DNA of 64,000 bases from Athripsodes cinereus (lineage: Eukaryota > Arthropoda > Insecta > Trichoptera > Leptoceridae). The first letter of the stretch is position 1; each line of letters begins with the position of its first letter. The notes beneath the pieces were generated by a model. It worked only from the letters and a program-made list of their open reading frames with translations, made no database searches and was not told the origin of the DNA. This document shows positions 24,851-36,584 of this stretch, piece after piece. The DNA lies in contig OX388325.1 of NCBI GenBank assembly GCA_947579605.1, forward strand, positions 4,273,572 through 4,337,571, given 5' to 3'. The position numbers and the translations under genes are program-made.

Positions 24851-26610
24851 AGATTCAATGTTGATATTGATGTTACAGCCGTTTTTAGTTTAATAAATAA
24901 AATTATAAATATTTTTTTTATTTACTTTGCCTGACTTGTTTTTAGTGTTTTCATTTTTTTGTATCTTTTTAGTTGCCTTTTTTCTGTTTTATTATTTAAT
25001 ATAATTATTTAAATATTTCATTATCTCGGTTAGCGTACAATCGTGACAATGAGAATGTCGGAATTGGTTACGTATTCCATGGACACCGAATGTGATCACT
25101 TACGCCAACTTAGGGCCAATTCTGTTTATTTTTTAGTTTTTTTTTTGTATTTTCAAAGATAAATGTAATACAATTATTTTGTGATAATCAAATATTTTTT
25201 TTTTCCCATCATTTATGGCATAGCATCCTACATACGAGGATGATTTGTGCCAATAATCAAATATCTTGTTTTTTTGCGAAAATGTCGTAGAATAAAATTT
25301 CGGTGTTATTTTTCTAAAACGTGAAACTCGCGAATAAAATCGGGACTCTAATAATTATGTACGTTACAGAGTACTAAAAAACTCTGCACTCTGTGCCATA
25401 GACAACTGCTAGCATAAGTCGCATTTCTATGGTAAGATGCGTGTAGGTTCAGAGATATCAAGTTCGTGCATTGTGCTAGCAGACTTTTCAAAACCAGCCA
25501 AGTAAATCTTGATACTGTATATGCCTATAGCTTCCATTCTAAGAATAATGTCGAGATATGAATTACGATACATCTAGAACATCTCTCATATTATCTTCTA
25601 CATATTATGGTAGAATTCACATTGGCCTCTTTGCTTTCTTCATTCTCTTAAAAATTATAAGTATGTCATATTTTTAATGTTAGTCTGCCTATTTTTAAAG
25701 GGCTTTTAAAAGAAATGTTTAATCCACAGTTGCATATTGATGAATAATTTTATTTTATTTTATATAGTATGTAAGAGCAAATAATTGCATGATAATCTTA
25801 GTTTTATGATGATCTTTGATTATTATATTTATACATGATATTCAAGTGCTTTTGCAATTTTTAAATGTTAAGTTTTATTTGTTTATTATCTATTTTTTTT
25901 GTACTTATTTTTATTTTGAAAATATTGGATAATAATATAGTATATTTTGGATATCAGCAATAATTCTATTTAATTTTTAATGATGAATGAAATGATTATT
26001 TTTGTGTGGTGTAGTGATGGTGAATGAAATGATGGATGTATTGTAGTATTGTTGTTGAGTGTAATGTTGAAATCGTGAACTATTGTACCAGGTGTGAATT
26101 TTTACTAAATAGTTTGTTGTTTTATACGAAGATTGTTGTAAATTTTTCTTATTAATTATTGAAGATCTTTTTTTGTCATTGTTATATTATTGTTTGTATC
26201 TGCATGCCGAGTGCTTCATTTATGTCTTGCATATCAAGGGTTTAAAAGTAACGAAATTTTTTTCATAGCGTTTAAGCAAACTGAATTTGTTCCGCATAGC
26301 CAACCTCTTCTGTATGTATTGTGTTCGGCGCGTTGTAGATTCCTGTTATTTATTATGGGACTACTTAGCGCGGAGACTTTTCTTATGCGAAAGTAGCTGG
26401 ATACGCTCGGTATGCAGAAAATATTATGAATCCGATGTAAGGTAAATAATAATACAGTGATAATCTATATTTTTATTGAATGGTATGTATGACAATATTA
26501 ACAGCGCGAACTGAATGGTTACACTTTGTTAAATGATCGAATTGGTTACAACAGATGTTAGAAAATTGCAGTGTTTTTGTTGAAGTAAGTTTCTACCTAA
26601 TAATACTTTT
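24851..26610. other. Long AT-rich region without recognisable gene
   Basis: A diverged piece of the repeat seen at 33.46 and 36.8 kb (GACAATGAGAATGTCGGAAT, GTGATCACTTACGCC) lies at 25035-25125. The frame at 26190-26396 has no recognisable motif. Nothing else can be supported. Confidence 0.45.
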
Positions 26611-26611
26611 T

Positions 26612-27190
26612 TACTCGGCGGCAGAATTGCCATCCACACTTCTCAGCATTATACAACCAGATAAGTCTCCATATGATCAGTCATGGTCACACAACAACTT
26701 AACAGTCTAATACCGTGAAAAATTCACCTATCCAGGATATCAAAGGATTAGGCTCAGAACGCGGGTTCAAAATACCAGCATTGTGCCTGAAATATCTGTG
26801 TTCAAAAACTTTTTGACAAGATTACAAGTGTTTATTATAATAGATTTTTGAATTTTAATGTACAAATTAACCGGTAAATCTAATTTTTGTAAATTATTTA
26901 TTAAAGATTTCGGAGTTACCCCTGTAGCTGACATGACTAAAGGTATTATATAAACGGATCTAGAATGCCAAATATTTTTTTATTTCTCCTGCTAGTTCTG
27001 TATATTTACGTATTTTTTCTGCGACGGTTGTTTGTATATTATGTGTATTTGGGACAGCGATGTCTATTAGGTACGTTATTTTATTACGTTTATCATGTAA
27101 TACTAAATAGGGTCTATTATGATGTATTTGTCTATCTGTTTTTATGGTTTTATCATAATAGTACTGTTTAATACTGTTTTTGTTTATCAT
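26612..27190 (-). pseudogene. LINE 3' region with degenerate PDxD endonuclease
   Basis: A second copy of the 12.64-13.2 kb element. The minus-strand frame from 27190 reads KTDRQIHHNRPYLVLHDKRN, then KITYLIDIAVPNTHNIQTT. The catalytic aspartate of the PD-x14-D motif is tyrosine, so the endonuclease would be inactive; the copy at 13.1 kb keeps PD. Three-prime end at about 26612 (CGGCGGCAGAATTGCC). Confidence 0.75.
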
Positions 27191-27199
27191 TGATATATT

Positions 27200-28770
27200 T
27201 ATTTTATTTTGTGTTTTTCTGTGTCTAGTTTATCTGTAATTTTTGAACTGATGTCTGTTGATCTATATTGTTAAAGTCGTTGCCATTTATGAGATGAAAA
27301 AAAAATATATATGTATGTAGTATAGGTATATTTCATCCAAATCAAATGGGTATTTTATTATATTATATTGTTCTGCATGTTACGTTAGAACACAATATTC
27401 TTTTTGCGCTTACAATGTGATGATTTCGCAACATGATTTTAAGAAACGATTTTTTATTTGAATCGTGATCTGCATAAACCACAAATGTTACAAAATCAAT
27501 GTTCTCCAGAAATTAAAACAATCTATTTTTTTTTAATTAAAAGTAAATCGTTACGGGTTTTGTTGTATTTTAAAAGCCTCAATGGTTCTGGTTTCAACCA
27601 TGTTTATTTTTTATTTTTTTTTATTTTTATATATATTCTTAAGGGACACAAACAGTTCAACCTAACAATAATATCAACATTCAAATTTCTCCATCAAACA
27701 AACAAATCAAGGTCCTGCAAATTACCGAAGCGTATGACAAACACGTTGCTTTTATTTTTATATTAGGTATATATTAGATGAGGCATACCGACCAGCCTCA
27801 ATTTCATTTTTTTTTATCCTTTATAAGTGGCTACCCCACTTGTGAGATATTTGTCGTGATGGTGTATTAGTAGTAGTAGTAGGTAGTACAAAAGTTACTA
27901 GTTGTTCAAGATAATAATTAAAAATTTCTCTTCGTAATTATATTTGAGGAATTTAAAATATTTACGTCAAAATGCGATAAACATCCCTCGCTTTGCAAAC
28001 TATTTACTTCTGTAAATAACATTTTATGAACACCTTGTACGAAATAAAGGTGATATTTCAAAACGTCACAACTCCAAAATACTATTTTTAATAAATTTCT
28101 TGAGTAATATGAGATATGCATACGAGTTTTAACCACGTGAATCACTCGATTCCGAAAATCGGATGCGTTTCGAAAGAGAGTAACTTTGCAACGTAATTAT
28201 CTTTAATGCAAATATTTAAATTTGCAATAATTCATAACAATGTACCTTCGGGTTGGCTGGAAGAAATCGCATATGCGATAAGCCCGCCTTTTGGTAGTTT
28301 ATTGGAACAAAAACATGTAAACATTATAAATATTGATGCCAATAAAGCTTTATTTATTATTTATTTTATTATTATTACCTGCACTGAGACCATTAAAGCT
28401 TTTGGCCAAGGCAATCTCAGCAGGAAAAATGAAAAAACAAAGAAATGCCAAGTCAAAAAAAAAATATCATCAAAAAGAAACAGAATCAAATGAGAATCTC
28501 TAATAAAACTCACTGATGATGGGTGTCTACTTGAATTCTATTTAAATAAAAAAATGTTTTTTATACGGATAAAAAAATACGTAATGAAGTTGTGGCGTTT
28601 TGAAATGAGGATAAATTCGATATTATTATTTATAGAGGCCAAAATGCACGGTATATTTCAAGCGCGTTCATAAAATGACGAAACTTTTTAAGTTATCACC
28701 GAAAACGGTGAATACATAACAAAATACCATGTGAATAAAAGAAAACATATAAAAAATTAAACGAATTGTT
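27200..28770. other. AT-rich region with repeat tails only
   Basis: A family Z tail lies at 27828-27883 (GGCTACCCCACTTGTGAG then TAGTAGTAGTAG). A LINE tail motif (GGGTTGGCTGGAAGAAATCG, GCGATAAGCCCGCC) lies at 28245-28290. No genes recognised. Confidence 0.5.
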
Positions 28771-28774
28771 ACTC

Positions 28775-29105
28775 CGTGGGACAATGGCTTCTATTTATTT
28801 ATCGTGTCGAAACCCAGAAAAAAAACAATCAAACTAATCTCCAGTACTGTGCAAAACACACAGCAGGTGGAGATGCGTCAAAAATATCCTCCATAGTGCA
28901 TGTGACAGGGCATAATGTACCTACACTCCAACAAGTGTGGCATGGTCTGTGCTGCACCACAGTCACATGCTCCGGATTCGTCTTGTAGAAAGCCCCATCG
29001 TTATCTATTGTCATGGCAGTTTCCTACACCAGATCTCATTCGATTGAGGGGTTTTCCATATCTTATAGTCTAGATTGCCTCCTGCAGTAAGGTGTTCTTG
29101 GGCTA
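28775..29105 (-). pseudogene. Non-LTR C-terminus, reverse copy of the 6.9-kb fragment
   Basis: Complementary to 6915-7250 with moderate divergence: TCACATGCTCCGGATTCGTC and CCAACAAGTGTGGCATGGTC mirror the CxC..HLLEC zinc-motif region. Frames are broken. Confidence 0.7.
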
Positions 29106-29237
29106 GAAATGGCTACTGAAATGTGGATTTACTCATAATTGAAATTTTGTAAATACTTTAGTTATCGAGTATATGTTTGGTGCTATTGGTTAGATTTAAA
29201 TTATGTGTTTATATGATTAGAAAATGAGTTTAATTCA

Positions 29238-29460
29238 CAATGTATTTAAATTATCACTTGATTTTATATGTAGATCTGCGACCGGTTTCGATACGCTAGT
29301 ACCATTCACGAGCAGAATATAAACATTTATAACAGAATATAAACAGTTTATATTCTGCTCGTGAATGGTACTAGCGTATCGAAACCGGTCGCAGATCTAC
29401 ATATAAAATCAAGTGATAATTTAAATACATTGTGAATTAAACTCATTTTCTAATCATGTC
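29238..29460. mobile_element. Snap-back repeat with hammerhead-like arms (family H2)
   Basis: Arms of about 105 bases are almost perfectly complementary (ATTAGAAAATGAGTTTAATT to the mirror at 29440-29456). The plus-sense arm reads TCTGC (29354-29358), TCGTGAA, T, GGTAC TAGC GTATC (29367-29380), GAAA (29381-29384), CCGG, TC, GCAGA (29391-29395). Stem I (TCTGC/GCAGA), stem II, GAAA, a 3-bp stem III and the UC cleavage dinucleotide are all in place, but CUGANGA reads TCGTGAA. A near-identical copy is at 48601-48838. Confidence 0.75.
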
Positions 29461-29523
29461 GCGTAATTATCACATAGTGAATGCCAAAACATCGAAAATA
29501 TTTGTTTATAATTTGAGGGGGTT

Positions 29524-29581
29524 AAAAGCAAAATCACTAATGTCCAATATGGGTTTGTTGGACATTGGTGATTTTGCTTTT
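29524..29581. repeat. Hairpin with 24-bp arms
   Basis: AAAAGCAAAATCACTAATGT (29524-) and the complement at 29558-29581 pair with one mismatch around a 10-base loop. It sits just after the H2 snap-back and before an RTE tail. Confidence 0.85.
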
Positions 29582-29603
29582 ATACACCTCATTTATACTA
29601 TTA

Positions 29604-30205
29604 CTAGCTGACCCAACGAACTTCGTACCGCCTGAATGGTTAGTATTTTTAATCTCTTTACAAACTCCCGTATAGTTGTCCAAGTGTGTCATCGTATAGT
29701 GTAAAAAAATAAAATTCATTTATGTTGAACAATTATGTATACTTAACTCAGATTTGTTTATAAATTATCTGCTGTACGTAATAATATATATGTAGGTACT
29801 AATCTATTTTTCTTAGGCAGACACCTATTCATTCATTTTAAATTTATATAAATTTTTATGCATGATATTTTCAAAATTGCAATTTCAGAACCACAGATGT
29901 TAAATTGAATGGATAACGATTCTTATTTGAAAATGTATACAAAAATTATTTCATAAATGGGCCAATCTATAAAAAAAACATCATTGTTGATTTTGTCAAA
30001 TTCTCCATATTGCATTTTTTTATTGAAATTAATAATGTATGGCGTAAATAATTTTTCTTCCTGTGAATTTGTAAGATATTTTAATAGCTAATCGGCTATT
30101 CGGGGCGGAGAAAAATCCAACAAATCAGAGATCATTTAAATCGGTACAGCCATTCTTGAGTTATATATGGTGTAGCTAACACCACTTTCTTTTATATATA
30201 TATAT
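29604..30205 (+). mobile_element. RTE-like LINE 3' tail (CCCAACGAACTTCGTACCGCC family)
   Basis: Begins ACTAGCTGACCCAACGAACT and ends near ATTTAAATCGGTACAGCCAT, then a TATATA run at 30192-30212. Non-coding. Parts recur at 6058-6245 (minus) and 61975-62185 (plus). Confidence 0.8.
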
Positions 30206-30218
30206 AGATATATATTGA

Positions 30219-30390
30219 GTTCGTCGGTAGCCTGGAGGTAGAGTCTCGGCCTCCAGAACAAGGGGTCCGTGGTTCGATACCAGGTGCCGGCAAACTCCCC
30301 TTTCACAGCACAAGCTTTTAGCTTAGTGTGAAAGGTGTATAAGGTTGTATTTGGGTTTATAACAAAACCCAGATATATCTTTAAAAAAAA
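30219..30390 (+). mobile_element. tRNA-derived SINE with A and B boxes
   Basis: The head is tRNA-like: TAGCCTGGAGGTA (A box, 30228-30240) and GGTTCGATACC (B box, 30271-30281). A tRNA-unrelated body follows (CTCCCCTTTCACAGC, AAGGTGTATAAGGTTG, TATTTGGGTTTATAAC) with a short A tail. RNA polymerase III would transcribe it. Four copies occur here: 14728-14873, 44826-45027 and 47619-47857 on the minus strand, and this one on the plus strand. Confidence 0.9.
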
Positions 30391-30394
30391 ATAT

Positions 30395-30836
30395 TGATTA
30401 TGAAAAGGAACGCGCCGACAAATCTGTTTTATTGGATTTGACGCGACTATATATTATTGCATTTAATGTTATAATTATATGAAATATAATATTCATAAAA
30501 AAAGTCCCGTACATATTTTATTTTTCCTAAACGTAAGTAATGAGTTATGAATTGAAATTCCTTTTCGGAGTGGATCTATGTACCAGCCTCTTCCAGCGAG
30601 AATTATTATTAGAAACATTATAATATTATATAAAAGACTCTTCGCATACTTCTTTCGGTAAAGTTTTTCCTTCTAAATAGATACATATAAATGTAGAAAA
30701 TAAACCCTTTCGCCCCTAGGCAGGAAGAGAATAACGTATAATTAATATCCGGCTTGATTGTTAACCGGATATTCGATTATATTATCACGATAATAAAGAT
30801 GATCACTCCACTTTCTTACTGAATTACCTTTGTATT
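30395..30836. other. AT-rich stretch without recognisable gene
   Basis: No repeat or ORF recognised between the SINE and the RTE copies. Confidence 0.4.
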
Positions 30837-30837
30837 T

Positions 30838-31308
30838 GATTCAAGCGTGAGGAAGAATCTCACTAAAGCCTTTGTGTGGAGCATTTTGCTATATGGGTGC
30901 GAGACGTGGACCATCAGCAAGAGGGAAAGCGGACGGTTAGCGGCATTTGAAATGTGGTGCTATAGACGCATGCTGAAGATTCATTGATCGGAACACGTCG
31001 AAAACGAAGAAGTGTTAACCAGGGTTGGCGAAAAAATGCAACTCCTCAAAAGAATCTGCCAACAATGAGCTAACTGGATTGGCCACAGCATTAGGTGCCC
31101 GGACTGCTCATCGCAATCGCAGAGGGTAGGACCGAAGGCATAAATGGCAGAGGCCGACTGAGAGACGCCGTTGTGGACCAACTGAATAGGGACATGAGCT
31201 GTGACTCATACATGGAGTTGAAGAGACTGGCTGAGAATAGGAGGAGTGGAGAAGTAAGTCCAAACTCGATGCAGACCAATCCAATGGATTGTAACTCATA
31301 ATATATAT
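30838..31308 (+). pseudogene. RTE LINE 3' end, degenerate direct copy
   Basis: Aligns with 31875-32335: SVRKNLTKAFVWSILLYGC, ETWTISKRESGRLAAFE, then a stop (TGATCGG) where the neighbour has TGGTCGG (Trp). It ends in ATGGATTGTAACTCATAAT. It lies about 65 bases in front of the more intact copy, giving a head-to-tail pair. Confidence 0.85.
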
Positions 31309-31342
31309 TTACCTAGATTAAAATACTTAAATCCGGCATGTT

Positions 31343-32335
31343 ATGTTTATGTACATAATACATAAAATGCTGGCTGTGATTAAAAGCGGAGAGAGCTGTG
31401 CAGAAGCAAGGGTCGAACAAGGCGTAAGACAAGGATGCTCAATGTCGCCAGCTCTCTTTATCTGCTATATACAGCGAGCCATTGATGAACTGAGAGAAGA
31501 AATGAAGAACTGGACAGGAGTAAAAATAAATGGGAAAAAGGTCGATATGATAAGATATGCTGACGACATAGCACTGCTCGCAGACTCCGAGATGGAGCTG
31601 AACGAAGCCTTAGGAAAAATGGAAAGTATACTGTTGTCAAAGTACAACATGAAAATAAATAAAGAAAAAACAAAATGTATGGTCGTTGGAAGAGAGGAAG
31701 CGACTGCGAACATTGCCATAAATGGAGTGAGCATCAAACAAGTAAGTGAATTCGTGTACCTGGGCAGTAGAATAAACCAGGATGGACGCTCCAAAGCAGA
31801 AATCGTAAGCAGAATAAACCAGGCAAGGATTGCCATTAACAAAAAATCGAAGATATTGGAATCCCCAAATATTGACTTAAGCGTAAGGAAGAACCTTACT
31901 AAAGCCTTTGTATGGAGCATTCTGCTTTATGGTTGTGAGACGTGGACCATCAGCAAGAGTGAAAGCGGACGGTTGGCGGCCTTTGAAATGTGGTGCTACA
32001 GACGCATGCTTAAGATCCATTGGTCGGAGCACGTCGAAAACGAAGAAGTATTAACCAGGGTAGGCGAAAAAAGGCAACTCCTTAAGAGAATCAGCCAACA
32101 ACGAGCTAACTGGATTGGCCACAACATCAGGCACCCAGGACTACTCATAGCCATCGCGGAGGGTAAGACCGAGGGGACAAATGGCAGAGGCCGACCAAGA
32201 GACGCATATATGGACCAACTGAAGAGTGATATGAACTGTGGCTCATACGTAGAGCTGAAAAGACTGGCGGAGAATAGAGACGAATGGAGAAGAAAAACCA
32301 AACTCGTTGCAGACCAATCCAATGGATTGTAACTC
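31343..32335 (+). pseudogene. RTE-clade reverse transcriptase, 5'-truncated but open
   Basis: An uninterrupted frame of 329 codons. RT motifs: RQGCSMSPALF (motif B), then MIRYADDIALLAD with the catalytic YADD (motif C), KCMVVGREEA and FVYLGSRINQDG (motif E region), LLYGCETWTISK, and the C-terminal RANWIGHNIRH..GRPRDAYMDQL block. It closely resembles butterfly HmRTE-type elements. The endonuclease domain and RT motifs 0-A are missing, so it cannot be autonomous. The end is followed by a TATATA simple repeat. A minus-strand relative is at 46180-46512. Confidence 0.9.
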
Positions 32336-32359
32336 ATTATATATATACATAAAAAAATA

Positions 32360-32470
32360 TATATTAAGGTGGTAGGTAGCTTCATGGCAGATTCTCGGAC
32401 TGTCAGTCGGGAGATCTTGAATTCAATTCCTCATGCTGCCTTGCTTATTGTGATTATATTTAGGGTTTAT
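32360..32470 (+). mobile_element. Possible tRNA-like SINE head
   Basis: TAGCTTCATGGCAGA resembles an A box and GAATTCAATTCC a degenerate B box, 35 bases apart. The body is short and unfamiliar. No second copy in the window, so the call is tentative. Confidence 0.35.
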
Positions 32471-32484
32471 CTGGTTACTTAGAA

Positions 32485-32760
32485 ATTTCTTAATCTTCTT
32501 CCAAGTTGGTGCCTCAATGCTAAGAATCGTGATCACCATGCCCCCAACCAACGACAAACGTTACCAACGCGCCCTGTCCTCAGCCTGCCTAAACGCCTCA
32601 CACACTGTACCCCTGTAGTATCTCTCACATGATCCGACCATCATGTTGGTATTCGGTCCCTGTTTCTTCTTCCTTCGACTCCACCAGACAAAATATTTTA
32701 TCCAGATTGTCTGGCTCACGTCTTATATATAATATGTCCGAAGAAGCTTAATATACGTCT
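32485..32760 (-). pseudogene. LINE C-terminal fragment
   Basis: The minus strand encodes RRKKKQGPNTNMMVGSCER, then CEAFRQAEDRARW and a stop, followed by TILSIEAPTWKK-like codons. This is the end of another RTE/Jockey-group polyprotein. Frames are short; no catalytic residues. Confidence 0.55.
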
Positions 32761-32764
32761 CTGA

Positions 32765-33190
32765 CATATTACAGATGTTCGAGTCTCTGAAATTTAGGTT
32801 CATCAAAAAAAAAACTGTATTGGAGTTAAAAATTTTCATGCTTTTATCTCTTAAGAAATAGTATCTGTTGTTATTCGTATTAAGTATGAGAAAATAAACA
32901 AGTTGAAATATTATAGTTGTAAACAAAATGACACAACTTATCTCTTACTATTGTACAAAATTCAAATATTTTATTGAATTTAAAAAGCTTTCAATATTTT
33001 CTTACAAGCTATTCATTGTTGAACCTAATAAAAGCTATTTACATACATATTATTGTTACAAAGAAGAAATGATTGTCAATTCATATCATCATTGTTATTA
33101 AGCGTATACAAAAGAGGTTCGCAGCACAGATATATATTATGTGAGATCATAATATATTTAAAATTTTGCGTCGGATACTCAGTTTCTCTC
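32765..33190. other. AT-rich stretch without recognisable gene
   Basis: No motif or repeat recognised. Confidence 0.4.
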
Positions 33191-33194
33191 GACG

Positions 33195-33700
33195 CATGAT
33201 GAAATCATGATTGCAGATTCTACACAATGTTGCATTGTGTAGACGTGGTTCTCCAATCGAGGTTTCTGATTGGTTTTGTCATCTACACCCAAATCCGGTT
33301 AAACAATAAAAAAATTAGTTAATATTCTAAACATTTGTTGCTGACTGGTCGAACTAGCAGCCGATAAAGTATTGAACTTAATTGTTCCGGCGCCATTTAG
33401 ACGGGAGATCGCGATGTATTTGAGATCTGAAAAATGAGATCCCAAAAAGATGGTCGCTTCTAAGGTTTGCATAAAGCGTCTCTCGATTGGTGGACCTTAC
33501 TTCGTGACAGTGAGAATGGTGAAATTGGTGAACGTTGTCTATGGACATCGAAAGTGATCACTTAAGCCAGCCTTGAGCCAATTCGTAAGCGTTGGGACAC
33601 CTTTCTCACTTCTTCCGATTAGATTCTACACAATGTTGCATTGTGTAGACGTGGTTCTCCAATCGAGGTTTCTGATTGGTTTTGCAATCTTTGTAGCTTA
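33195..33700. mobile_element. Composite repeat with ACAATGTTGCATTGT palindrome
   Basis: CTACACAATGTTGCATTGTG with GGTTCTCCAATCGAGGTTTC occurs at 33212-33280 and again at 33613-33690. Between them lies GACAGTGAGAATGGTGAAAT ... GTGATCACTTAAGCCAGCC. Diverged copies: 36585-36720, 36790-37045, 44212-44250 and 25035-25125. Non-coding, probably a DNA transposon derivative. Confidence 0.65.
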
Positions 33701-33704
33701 AACG

Positions 33705-34110
33705 TTGTTCTGACGTGGCGAATATCGCCAAGACACCAAAATATCATCGGCCATTTGAACCATGTAAACAAAATGACAGCTAGCGATAAAAAATAGTACA
33801 AACGATATAGTCTCGAGTTGACCACTTTTCAACTTTTTTCTTTGGTGGAACTATTCGAGCATGCGAAGATGTGCGCAGGTTCGTATCTATGGTACAAACT
33901 TTATAACCTTCATATAAATTTTATAATGTTTCTCGCTTCGTGACATTTGTTATCTTTGTTATTGATTTGTGGCGTTTGTTTCCTTAATTAAAAGGCGCCT
34001 CATAACATCTACTATTAAAATTTCAACTAACAATAAACACTTCGCGATCTCCATCTTGACGACCGCCATTTTGAAAACAACGTCAAAATTAAAATGCATC
34101 TGACAGATCG
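33705..34110. mobile_element. MITE copy of the 7.93-kb family, 3' end replaced
   Basis: Shares GCGAATATCGCCA, ACCAAAATATC and TTGACCACTTTTCAACTT with 7930-8400. The right terminus is lost at about 34110, where the endonuclease-LINE 3' end (TTTGATATCCTGTATATCTG to GCCGCGTTAAAAAAAAC, 34112-34275) has joined. Confidence 0.7.
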
Positions 34111-34111
34111 A

Positions 34112-34275
34112 ATCCTTTGATATCCTGTATATCTGGAAACGATAATTTTTCCCGGCATTAGACTGGTAATTTTTTGTGTGACCATGACTGATCATATTGA
34201 GGCTTATCTGGTTGTATAATGCTGTGAAATGTGGGTGGCAATTCAGTCGCCGCGTTAAAAAAAACAAAAGCTGAG
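34112..34275 (+). mobile_element. 3' end of the restriction-endonuclease LINE
   Basis: Reverse complement of the ends at 12640 and 26612: TTTCCCGGCATTAGACTG, GGCTTATCTGGTTGTATAAT and GGCAATTCAGTCGCCGCG, then an A-rich tail. Non-coding. Confidence 0.75.
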
Positions 34276-34586
34276 ACAATATATTACCAAAATATGGTTA
34301 CAACTTAGTTTCAGCAGCCTCACTAGGTTGCCCTGTATCGAGGCGTGCTGCTTGTAAAAAAATAGCAAACAATCAACAAAAGATCAATACATCTAACAAA
34401 AAAAATCACATTAAATAAACTAATAAATCAACCAATTAATTTAAAATGAAAATATGTTAATGAATCAATAATTTCACGCAGGTATAATAAAGATGATCAA
34501 ATGAATATTATTGAAAAAATAATTTTTCAGACAAATCAATCAATACATGAATACATATAATAGTTAGATCTGTTAAATTTACATAT

Positions 34587-34945
34587 TACTAGCTGACCAG
34601 GCAAACGTTGCTTTGCCATATACTAATTTCGCTATTCAAAAATAAGAGTTGATGGTAAAAGGGTATAAATTTAGAGCTCTATGTATGTATTTTAAAATGC
34701 CTCACCATACAAATATAAAAAAAAATTACCAAAAAATAAAAAAAAATCTGGGTGGACCACCCTTAACTTTAAGGGTTATCAAAAATAAATGTTGGCCGAT
34801 TCTCAGACCTACCCGATAAGTACACAAAATTTCATCAAAATCGGTCCAGCCGGTTCGGAGGAGTATGATAACAAACACCGTGACACGAGAATTTTATATA
34901 TCAGATGTAACCTCATACAATGATTAATTTATCGTAAAAACAAAA
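34587..34945 (+). mobile_element. RTE-like LINE 3' tail with extra end segment
   Basis: ACTAGCTGACCAGGCAAACG through AATCGGTCCAGCCGG to GTGACACGAGAATTTTATAT, then AGATGTAACCTCATACAATG. The last segment is the same one amplified in the 90-bp minisatellite at 39.6 kb, so it belongs to the element, not to flanking DNA. Confidence 0.8.
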
Positions 34946-35272
34946 TTTGCAAAAACGTGAACGTATCAAACTCATCGCAATGGTCATTATTTAGTCGGAT
35001 ACTGTTTATTTCATTATGTGAATTCCGTGAAAGTTTTTTGTTGGTTGAGACGTATGTTTTTTGTAAATACTTTTTTTAGATAAATCTTTTTTTATTTATA
35101 TTGTCAATATTTTGAACTTCGTATTTTTTTATACGAAAGAAATTTTCTATTGTGTTGAAAATTGAATATAGGAAATAATAATAATCTGCTTAATATTCTC
35201 TATGGTATTCAAAGTACAAGAAAGTAACAATGTCTCTCAAAAAGGCAAATCAATGGAAACGTTGTTCACTTT

Positions 35273-35310
35273 GAGGGTGTGAAATATTCAGTAGAATATT
35301 TCACACCCTC
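35273..35310. repeat. Perfect 17-bp hairpin
   Basis: GAGGGTGTGAAATATTC (35273-35289), loop AGTA, exact complement at 35294-35310. It directly abuts the LINE fragment starting at 35311. Confidence 0.9.
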
Positions 35311-35880
35311 AGTTCATGAGATCGTTACAAAGGATGTGTGGTAAAAGTCTGAGAGATCGTGTGTGTAACAGTGCTATTCGAGAAAAATGTGTAATAGAAG
35401 TTAATGACGTAATTTCAAAGATAAATGTAAATGAATTACGATAGTTTGGGCATGGAGAAAGGATAAATGAGGACAGAATATTTATTTTGTAAAGAATATG
35501 TATTGAAGATATTATTTTAGCTGAGAGGAATGGTGCTCGGAGATGCGGCCGTCTGAAGATCAAGTGGTAAGATTATTTAAATCAAATCTTACACATCCTG
35601 GATGGATCATTCATGTACTCATTACTTATGCCATATCTTATTTGGAGTAGGCAGAAAGCATGCAACGCCATTTCGTACTCTGCTTGCAAGTGTACACACA
35701 ACTTTCGCTTCTTTCACGTGCATGTAGTTATTCATATACTCAACTTTTTCTCAAAGCTCGCCCGTTCATGAGAACCCGATGCACAATATGGATTTTCGAT
35801 TCTATGCTCTTTTACACTCTTTTTTGAGAAACATAAACTTTATTTGTCGGTCTTTCATCATTCTTCGCTTATCGTGTCCA
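35311..35880. pseudogene. LINE family A fragments, tail-to-tail pair
   Basis: 35311-35625 on the plus strand is a decayed family A C-terminus (LRDRVCNSAIREKC-like). 35640-35880 on the minus strand is the tail of another (complement of GAATAACTACATGCACG and GCATGCTTTCTGCCTACTCC). The two meet in inverse orientation. Confidence 0.6.
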
Positions 35881-35884
35881 AACC

Positions 35885-36580
35885 ATCCCCAAAGAGGTAA
35901 ATATTTGTCTGGGCATGTATGTAAAAATCACAAAAAGCCTTCTGTAAGTTTTGAAAAAAAAAAAGAAAATCAGAAGGTAAAATGTGTTTATAGGTGAAAG
36001 TTTAGGATAATTTTTCTTAATAGTTCTCAAAAACTTTGTACAAAAGGATTAGGTCTATGAGAACTTTTCACTGTACCCATTCATTCCTCGTAAACTTTAA
36101 GAAGTTTTAAATCATAAGTACTAACAAAAGACATTCATAATAAGTGGCAAACTAGGTAGGAAAATGGTACTTTGATGTAGGTACTGCATAACGTCCTATG
36201 AAACTTTAGAACATTTTGATTTTTATTTCTAGGCACAATGGAAGCTTTTACAACGGACTTATTATTCTCGCAGTTGTAAAAATGAATTACAATGATTAAC
36301 GACCGAACAAAAGCACATTTTAATCTCTCTTTGCTTCCGAGATTTTATGGAATATTGTTAAACTTATACTTGACAAAACTAAAATAACTTTTTTTACAGT
36401 TTATTCGTTCATACATAATTCAAACAAACCAATTTTCGGCATTGACTACCTCATTTTACAAGGATATTGAATAGAATTCATTCGCTTGTTTGTTTACAAA
36501 TTCATTTTTCTTGTATTGTCTCAGTTTCTTTCGTTTTCATTCAATGTGAAATTGTGCAAAGACTAATTGAAAGAAGTGAG
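35885..36580. other. Stretch without recognisable gene
   Basis: AT-rich. No family recognised. Confidence 0.4.
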
Positions 36581-36584
36581 ATTG

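Noticed and set aside
30219..30290. Possible tRNA gene
   Set aside because: The A and B boxes are present, but the same head with the same non-tRNA body occurs in four places; it is a SINE.
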